Assembly: GCF_021018895.1 (NCBI RefSeq) | Contig: NC_079377.1 | Coordinates: forward strand, 18,935,501 to 18,999,500 | DNA from: Seriola aureovittata | Lineage: Eukaryota > Chordata > Actinopteri > Carangiformes > Carangidae | Direction of reading: 5' to 3' | DNA: 64,000 nt | In this document: in pieces, positions 39,801 through 64,000 of the stretch | How positions within the stretch are numbered: position 1 is the first letter of the stretch | Layout of the letters: each line of letters opens with the position of its first letter | Notes under the pieces: generated by a model | Seen by the model: the letters and a program-made list of their open reading frames with translations, nothing else | Told to the model about the DNA's origin: nothing | Databases searched by the model: none | Program-made: the position numbers and the translations under genes

Positions 39801-41261
39801 GGCAGATTCTCGTCAGCTGTTCAGTTATTGTCAGCTCCGTCACTTACTGTACATGTCAACCTGTGTGACCTATAAGAAAGGAAAGTAATAGTAGCAGTTA
39901 GGTCACGCAGATGTAGACATTTTGCTGTTGCCTGTATTTGCTGAACTTTACAAAAGCAAAACCTCTACAGATTTTCCTCTACAGATTAAAATGTGCGCCC
40001 GATATTACACCAGTCTGGATCCACTACTCCCGAATCACTAATGATCACCAGAGTTAGGACAGGAGGGGACAATTCAGACCAGCAGGCAGAGAGTCAAGTC
40101 TTTTTATGGACTGTTGAACTGGTCTTTTTTTCATTCCAGGTATTTTGATCCTGGATGAGCCCACATCAGGACTGGACAGCTTCACAGCCCACAACCTGGT
40201 GATCACACTGTCCCGCCTGGCCCGGGGAAACCGTCTGGTCCTGCTGTCGGTCCACCAGCCTCGATCTGACATCTTCCAGCTCTTCGACCTCGTCGTCCTG
40301 CTGTCGTCGGGTTCAGCCGTTTACTGTGGCGCTGCTCGTGACATGGTGCCTTACTTCACCGCTCTGGGATACCCCTGCCCACGATACTGCAACCCCTCTG
40401 ACTTCTATGGTTAGTGTGTGTGTGGAAAGCTGTCAACACGGCACTGAGTGGTGCTTTTATTCCAAGACCCTTGAAAGTTTGAAAGTTATCACTCCCACAC
40501 TCAATCCAAAAAACAGGTTGGAGATTCTTCTTTATAAACCTTTTTTTACTTTTTCAAGCCTCATTTTGTTGGTGTGTGTGTGTCTGTGTGTGTCTGTGTG
40601 TGTCCAGTTGATTTGATCAGCATAGACCGACGCAGTCCGGAGCAAGAGGCTGAGTGTTTGGAGCGGGCCAGAGTTCTGGCTGAGCACTTTATGGAGAAGG
40701 TCAGAGACACAGACGATCACATGTGGAAACCAGCCGGGACCAACACAGCAACACAAACTGAAAGGTAGCTGTGTGTTTATGTGTGTATATGTTTGTGCGT
40801 CTGTTTAAGTTTGGCTCCTTTTTGCTTCTCTGCATATTTGAGCTGAGAGACTGTGTCAATTAATTGATTAGTCAATGCCAGAAGATTAATTGGCAATTAT
40901 TTTTGATAATCAGTTAATCATTCATTTTTTTTACATTATATATTTGGGTTTTGGACTGTTAGTTAGACAAAAGAAGAAAGTGGAATATGTTGTATTGAGC
41001 TCTGGGAAACAGACTTTATCACTGTTTTCCGACATGTACTGCCTGGTGCTACAGGGCATTCTTGGGTTGCTCTTCTCTTCTAAGTTTAAGTTGTAGCTGT
41101 GGAAACTCTACCAGTGTAACTCATCCACTGCTCTCTTCCCTGCATCTCCTGCAGCCCTCAGCAGCCCAGCAAGGCAGGAGGAGAGGAAGTAATCACAATT
41201 TCCCAGCAAAAAAACAGACTGCCGGGCAGACTTCACCAATTTACCATCCTCATCAGGTAAG

Positions 41262-41342
<81 letters not shown>

Positions 41343-44328
41343 AAACATTCAAAAGCGACACTGATGTCCTCTCTTTTCTTCTCCCTCAGACGTCACATGT
41401 ACAATGACTTCAGGGACCTGGTCACCTTATTGGTCCACGGCTTCGAGGCCCTCCTCATGTCACTGCTGGTCGGTTGTCTGTACTACGGGGCCGGAGAAGA
41501 GCGTCTGTCCATCCAGGACACGGTGGCCCTCCTCTACATGATCGGAGCTCTCACCCCGTTTGCTGTGGTGCTGGACGTCATAGCTAAATGTGAGTAATCA
41601 AAGCCATTCAGGAGCATGAAAGTAGAGGTCAAGTCTGCAAATCATTTAAGTAGTTAATACATTTCTCATTCAAATTCTGACTTATGCGACTTCAACTGCA
41701 TTCAAGGCTGATCTTCAGTCTTAGCATCTGAGCACATAAAGGACTGGGTCACAGGTTCAAATTTGGGTTTAAAGCAAGTACAGGTTTAAGTGATGTTTTA
41801 TGTTTGAAATGTGATGTACAGCCAAAATCATTACAGTTTTTCTCCATTGTTTTGATGCAAAGAAAAGCCCAGGTTTGAGAATAGATGACACAAACACTTT
41901 AGTTTTCTTTTGCAAAATGGCAAAGGCACGCTCCAAAAGATCCTGTGTTCTCCAAACTCTCCATACAAACATCAATGTCACATACTGGTGTCTAAAAAAA
42001 GAAAATACTGCAATAAAAACCTCCCCATAAAAGAAACCTTCACAAATAAAAATCAGTTCAAAGATTTTTTATCCCTAACTATTGTAATTTTCTCCCTGAC
42101 GAGACACTGTGGACATATCCAACCTTGAGAGAGAAGTGTGACCTGGACATGAAATGTCATAGTATTTGTTCATTTGATAATGCCACACTGAATAAAAATC
42201 ATTCACTTCCACTTAGAAAGAGAGACCATGGGTACTGATGCATTGGCTTAGAGTTTTATATTTCTTCCTATTATTGCACAGTGAATGATTTTCTATATAA
42301 TAATTGTATGAAAAGGAAAAAAAAGCAGTGTGAAAAGAACCAGAAATCATTAAAAGTTAGGTGAATACATTTGGAGCTGTGATCGTAGAGAACGTAGTCA
42401 GGAGAAGTGCAGTGAATCAATGGAGAAAAACTGTAACAAAACAAACCAGCCGGACGTGAAATAGTTCTGAACAGCGAGGCAAAGACATTAAAGCCAAAGT
42501 TATCACTAGATTATCAGTTGGATGTGTGATAGAGTGGGACACAGAGTTCTTTGACCCTGAGTTATATGATATTCAATCACCAATCATTAAAAGACAAGTT
42601 CAAGTCAGGTCAAGGTAATGTGACAACTAAAGTTATAAAATTGATTCCAAGTTAACTTCTGACTCTGAGTTAGATACTGCCTACAAGCCTAATTCTACAC
42701 AATCCAAGTTAACAATAAATAATCCATTATAAGTCTAGACGGTAACTGTTCTCTGCAAATTAATCTTCATGTTCAAATAATCCTGGAATTTTCCTAAAAA
42801 AGACATTGTGCAGTACATTCATTTTTGACGCGAATAAGAGACTTTTTGTTTTTGGCCTGGGATACCACAGGTTATAATGCTGTACCTACTGTATGTACTC
42901 ATCAGACAAATTGAATGTCGTGCGCAGGTCACACAGAGAGAGCCATGCTCTACCACGAGCTGGAGGACGGCATGTACTCTGTCACCTCCTACTTCTTCGC
43001 CAAGGTAAACCACAGTGATAAAACTGCATGTCCAGTAGGGGTCAGCTTCGCTCCATGCTGGAGTCACACTTCAGCGTGATGTACCTCCCCAGTGATGTAC
43101 ACTACTCTCATGTGGCACTGGGAAATATGATGTACTGTATGTGTCTGCATGCAAACACGCCCGCCAGGATCAACACTGAATACAGTATGTGTTTTTTTTA
43201 TCAGGTCCTCGGGGAGTTACCAGAGCACTGTGTGTTCACCTTGGTCTACGGTCTGCCCATCTATTGGCTGGCCGGGCTTAACGAGGCTCCGGACCGTTTC
43301 CTGCTCAACTTCCTACTGGTGTGGCTGATGGTTTACTGCAGCCGAGCCATGGCTCTGTTTGTAGCTGCTGCACTGCCTACCCTGCAGACTTCAGCCTTCA
43401 TGGGCAATTCATTGTTCACTGTCTTCTATTTGACTGGAGGATTTGTCATCAGCCTTGAGAATATGTGGCTGGGTGAGGAGACAGACGAATTGTTCCTAGT
43501 TAATTAATTAACCGACCTTGGGAGCCTAAAGAAAAACAGTATGTGTGATAGAGAGCAGCTCCAGAAAAGAAAGATGCTGCTCAGTATGAGATGCTTACAG
43601 CTGTGTGTGTTTTTGACTCCCCAGTGGCCTCGTGGCTCTCGCACGCCTCCTTCATGCGTTGGGGTTTTGAGGGCATGCTGCAGGTGCAGTTCAGAGGAAA
43701 CAAATACCCCGTCAGCATTGGAAACTTCACCATCAACGTTGACGGCATTCACGTGAGTTAAATACACTGTCATTTATCAGACAGATTCATATTACTGAAG
43801 TCCTGGACAGTTTCATTTCACTCTGTAAATCTTGGAACTACAGAATCAAAGCACCTCCGTTTGAAAATGAATCTCTGGTTTCACCGTTTTGGTGTAGAAA
43901 GGCATAATTTTCCATTTAATGGAAACATTAATGGATTTATCCAAAGATATATAACTGTTGACAACAGCAGTATTTGTTACTAGTTTTGACAAGTTTTAAG
44001 TGTTAAACTTTGATTTATTCACATTTACGGATGTTTTTCTAAACTTTAACTTGTGTCCTATTTATCCACAGATATTAAATGTTACTGAGGCAATCTGACA
44101 GCAAACTTTAGGACAGGCTTGTATCTCAGCTCACAAACCAACACGTTCATCATCTTTCTCATCTTCTAACCCTCTCTCTTTGTCTCTCAGGTGGTGGAGG
44201 CCATGAACATGAACCAGTACCCTCTGTTCTCATGCTATCTGGTCCTGCTGGCAGTCTGTCTGGTTTTCATGGGGCTCTATTACGTGTCTTTAAAATTTAT
44301 AAAACAGAAGTCTAGTCAAGACTGGTGA
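36820..44328 (+). CDS. abcg8: ATP-binding cassette sub-family G member 8 (sterolin-2)
   Basis: Thirteen exons join in phase to 670 aa (human 673): 36820-36870, 38149-38250, 38408-38555, 39122-39360, 39506-39638, 40140-40409, 40608-40764, 41155-41256, 41390-41589, 42928-43004, 43205-43472, 43625-43752 and 44191-44328. Family blocks in order are SLYFTYSGG, Walker A GSSGCGKTS (about 97-106), Q-loop HVRQ, signature [10 protein letters not shown] (about 206-215), Walker B ILILDEP with TSGLDSF, and the H-loop [10 protein letters not shown]. The linker and the membrane domain follow ([28 protein letters not shown]), with an NFT sequon in the outer loop and a C-terminal end [11 protein letters not shown]. 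It is the obligate partner of ABCG5. Walker A has the consensus Lys-Thr, unlike the Arg-Ala recalled for human ABCG8. Confidence 0.97.
38757..39024. mobile_element. Decayed hAT-like non-autonomous element (CAGTGGTGGAA end)
   Basis: The left end CAGTGGTGGAAGAAGGACTC and the right end ATTCCACTG resemble a MITE with CAGTGGTGGAA termini that is common in fish. The interior (TACAAGTGCCAACACCACAA) also fits. I see no clear target duplication, and the copy is old. A second copy's right end is at 53630-53785. Confidence 0.5.
40856..41045 (-). repeat. Teleost interspersed repeat, ATTAATCGATT type, copy 1
   Basis: This lies in abcg8 intron 7. The reverse complement of GGGTTTTGGACTGTTAGTTA and its flanks aligns with 53427-53590, so two copies of the same family exist in the window in opposite orientation. 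One end is rich in ATTAATTG and TAATC motifs. The class is unknown to me, and there is no ORF. Confidence 0.55.
41263..41340. repeat. (AC)39 microsatellite at the abcg8 exon 8 donor
   Basis: A perfect AC tract starts seven bases into intron 8, directly after the GTAAGA donor of exon 8 (41155-41256), and fills more than half of the 133-bp intron. Confidence 0.97.
41590..42927 (+). other. abcg8 intron 9, no feature recognised
   Basis: About 1.3 kb of AT-rich sequence without a supported exon, repeat or RNA gene. Confidence 0.6.
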
Positions 44329-46321
44329 AAACATCTGGACCGGTTTCATCAATGAGACAAACCCCATCTGAAATCACACATGAGGAGAGTGTTTAAGAAG
44401 CCTTTTTTTCTTCAGCATTGGAATGAAGTAATTTGGGTTGTAGTTCGACTGGTTCGACACTGAGCTTTGCATCATTGGTTTTACATTGGTTCCTGTCAGG
44501 ATGTTTTATAGTGAAAAAGTGCTTAATTCAGGGGAAAAACGCAGGATACTAAAAGTCTTGATGTATGGATTAATTCATTCAGCAATCCCTCTTTTATTTG
44601 ACTTATCAAAACAATCTCAATATGCACTCAGTGTTTACACTTCAAATATGGGAATAATTAGTTAAAAAGAGTTGTGAGCACTTTGTGTTGGGTGGAGCAG
44701 TACCACTGTCTGCTGCTGGATGGCAGCAGAGCACTGCAGTAACACCAATCTTAAAATGACAGATTTTTTTCCCTCTCTCCCTCTCTTCTCTGTCTTGGCA
44801 AATGATTAGAGTGCCACTTTGGCAGATATCCATCTGCAGCTTTTGCTTGTTCCATTTTCAATCTTCTTTTTCCTACAGCTTTATCTTTTTTGTATATGTA
44901 AGGTTATTAAGCTTAACAATGTGTGTGCCAGTATAGGGAGCACTGAAAAAAAGCCCAGTAGAGATTTAGTAAGTCACACTCAGAAGAAAAAGAGCTTGTA
45001 CTTGTTGTGTCCTCATAGATTGAAGATTATGTAAGCTGTGTGTTTTTGCACTGGTGCAAAAGCCCGATAAATGTTTTAGTGAGATGGTTTGCGTCCAAAT
45101 TAGTAAAGTGTTAAATCGAATTGCTCCACTGGAGTGTTTATTTTTGTCTTCATAATCTCTGCCATCCTTTGGACTCATCATTCAGTTACATAGTCTAGTC
45201 ACTTGTAGCTGTTCGGTTTCATAACAATGGATGTTATTGATAATGTGATTATACTTTACATCCTGATGGTTATTTCATCACAGCAAAAAACTTTTTTACG
45301 TGTACGAGATTCTGTTGTAAAACTCATGTTCCCTGATGATGATCACTTGTTTTTAAAGAGTGTGAACTCTGCTGTTCTCTGCTCTTCCGAGTCCACAATT
45401 ATGAATACAATTTTACCAATCCGTGTCAACTGCACTCATTTTTATAAACAATATTTTTTATTTAGAAAAATAATCGCATGGCAAGATTGTGGGTTCTGTA
45501 TCCCTGGTTCATAAAAAAAAGTTCCCGATGACCATGTTACGTCTTAATGTCCTCTGCTACCCAGACTGACCCTCTGACGTCAGCTAATACACAATCTTCT
45601 TGGGAAGGAACCAGTGTGTGTTATCTAAGTCCTGCCTCAGTCTGGGTCAAGAACAGCTTGTTTTACATGAAACAGGAGAATCTGAGGCCGGTACTGGAGA
45701 GCAAAAAAACCCCCCAAAAACTACACAGTACGCAGCGGAATGGCTCCTGTTGGTGTTATTTTACTACATATAACATGTCATCACTAATGCTCATGCTTTA
45801 ACACTTTTATATGTTGTAACTGATTACAACATTATCTCAAAAAGGAGCTAATTGTTTATTTATTTACTGAAATCATGACTCATATAGCAATATGACTTTT
45901 TCGCCCAACAGAACAGTATGTGCTTCACAGTTTTAGTGCAGTAATTGACAGGCAGAGTCACAGCAGCGACAGCAGAAGTGTAATTAACTGAGCCATCATT
46001 AGTGATATTAGTTACACCTGTGCTTTACCTCCTGCCCTGAAAAAAAGCTTAACTGTAGCAGTGAATACAGGACACATTTAAACCACATGAAGACTGGATT
46101 CCTAACTTTGTTTATTAGCATAAATACTTCTGTACATTCTCAACATCTTCATCGTCAACATTATCAATTTCACAGCGGAGAGAGTCGAACATCCAACAGT
46201 TACAACACATAATACTCAAAATTTCAGCTCAAACAACTTATATAAAAAAAAAAAAGCAAGAGACAAAGGAAGAAACGAGTGGGATTTGGAAGGAGGTAAG
46301 AGGCGAGGAGGATGAATCTTT
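44329..46321. other. Convergent 3' region between abcg8 and lrpprc
   Basis: This stretch must hold the abcg8 3' UTR and the lrpprc 3' UTR. I see no canonical AATAAA for abcg8; variants such as GATAAA near 45066 are weak. No gene is supported in between. Confidence 0.5.
46111..46116 (-). terminator. Poly(A) signal of lrpprc
   Basis: The minus strand reads AATAAA about 205 nt after the lrpprc stop codon. Confidence 0.55.
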
Positions 46322-62866
<16,545 letters not shown>

Positions 62867-64000
62867 CTGTAAATGACACACAAACACAAACACACACACA
62901 CACACACACACAAAATAGTGATAAAACTCAGTCTGATGTTTCCATCAAAACACAGCTACATTCAAGCCTGTGTACGTGTTCAACTGTGCGCTGGCAATGA
63001 GCTGGTGTGTGTATGACAGTGCAATAATGCTGGGCAGGCATGGCAGGGTCCCCTAATGCTCGGTCACCCGTGTACCCGCGAGGGGAGGGGGTTAAGCTGT
63101 ATTGGCTGGGGGCAAATTAGGTCTGGCACCCCAGGGGCAAAAGAAAAGTGTATGTGTGTTAGAGGGTATGTGTGTCGGAGCAGGGGTGTCAACTCAAGAG
63201 CCCCTGGGGTCACCAAGTTCAACGCCCCAGGCAACAGCAATCACTTCCTGTCTCATCATGCTTCGGGCCATCGGAGCACACTCGCATGTGCAAAGCGAAG
63301 CAGCGAGGAGGAGTGGAGCAACAGAACACAAAGAAACAGATTATTACAGCATCCGCTCCGTCTTTATTGTATTCAATTGAAAAAAAAAAAATAAAAATCC
63401 TGACTCTCTCCACTTAATTTTGTCTTTTGGTCAGAATACAGTTCAGCACACATGCATATATGTAACTAAGCATCCAGCGGCAGCCATATGGTGGCATTTA
63501 GCTGCTGGCTAAATTAGTCTGGCATTACAGATTTACAGACAGATCAAGCTGTAATTCCTTTCACCAGCCAGCCGGTCTGATTGACCACACTTCAGATCAG
63601 AGCTTCAATCCTGTTTCCTCTGTATGTAATGAAGAGAGGCTTAAAGTGGAGCAGGGTGGGGTGGGGAAGAGGGGGCTGTGTGGACAGAGCAGCTGATAAG
63701 AGTTTTCAGAGGGTTTTTGGGGTCAGTTCCTGTGATCAGAGGTTGGGATCAACTTGCTCTTTGTTTAATCTATTCAGTAAGCAACGGTTTTTATTCAGAA
63801 AAAAAAAAAAAAAAATCAACTTGTGGTGTCATTAGTATGAAAATAACTGAGAATGAGACCATTGTATTTTAAATGATGGTGTGCAGCTTCAGTTTATATT
63901 TGGCTATACTCAATACTCATCTGTGTCACTCCATATCTTTACAGGATAACACATAGCATGTACTAGACTTGCACTATCAATGTATATATTTAGACTTAGA
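62867..64000 (-). other. lrpprc intron running off the right edge
   Basis: No further lrpprc exon was recognised. The stretch has a short CA tract (62890-62912) and two poly(A) runs (about 63380 and 63800). The exon at 62743-62866 begins at a codon border, so the upstream exon should end in phase 0. Confidence 0.55.

Noticed and set aside
43499..43512. GTTAATTAATTAAC as an HNF1 site
   Set aside because: The two half-sites are two bases apart rather than one, and the site follows the exon 11 donor deep in abcg8. A chance AT-rich palindrome is as likely.
63056..63394. 112-codon plus-strand frame near the right edge
   Set aside because: It has no family resemblance, overlaps two other frames of similar length, ends in a poly(A) run and lies in an lrpprc intron on the opposite strand.

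Overview
The window is vertebrate nuclear DNA, almost certainly from a percomorph-type teleost. Its genes have short GT-AG exons in long AT-rich introns. CA/TG microsatellites are abundant, and several interspersed repeats resemble families common in teleost genomes. The proteins are close to, but distinct from, their human orthologues. Seven protein-coding genes were rebuilt by joining exons in phase; five are complete and two run off the window edges.

Layout, left to right. 294-2085 (+): last five coding exons of a CEP170-family gene, with a long putative 3' UTR that carries a TTAA-flanked piggyBac-type MITE. 5551-7612 (-): complete hint1 (126 aa). 7744-9755 (+): complete lyrm7 (104 aa), head-to-head with hint1 across a 131-bp promoter. 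10538-16070 (+): complete dync2li1 (360 aa), with an RFX X-box-like site just upstream. 17006-36310 (-): complete abcg5 (650 aa, 14 coding exons). Its 11.5-kb intron 9 holds a decayed LINE end and an 8.7-kb satellite array of 36-bp and 25-bp monomers. 36820-44328 (+): complete abcg8 (670 aa, 13 exons), head-to-head with abcg5 across a 509-bp shared regulatory region. 46322-62866 (-): last ten coding exons found of lrpprc, which continues past the right edge.

Function. ABCG5 and ABCG8 are half-transporters that pair as the sterol exporter of liver and gut apical membranes, and the head-to-head pair is their usual arrangement. The order dync2li1-abcg5-abcg8-lrpprc matches human 2p21. The hint1-lyrm7 pair matches human 5q31, and CEP170 family genes lie elsewhere in human, so the left part of the window is a different linkage from mammals. 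DYNC2LI1 serves ciliary retrograde transport. LYRM7 and LRPPRC are mitochondrial (complex III assembly and mitochondrial mRNA stability).

Most notable observations: the CpG-containing satellite inside abcg5; consensus ATP-binding motifs at both sites of the ABCG5/ABCG8 pair, where mammals have one degenerate site; an X-box at dync2li1; a DR2 nuclear-receptor-type site 30 bp upstream of the abcg8 start codon; and CA/UG microsatellites placed directly at splice sites. No CRISPR array, tRNA, rRNA or prokaryotic system was seen.
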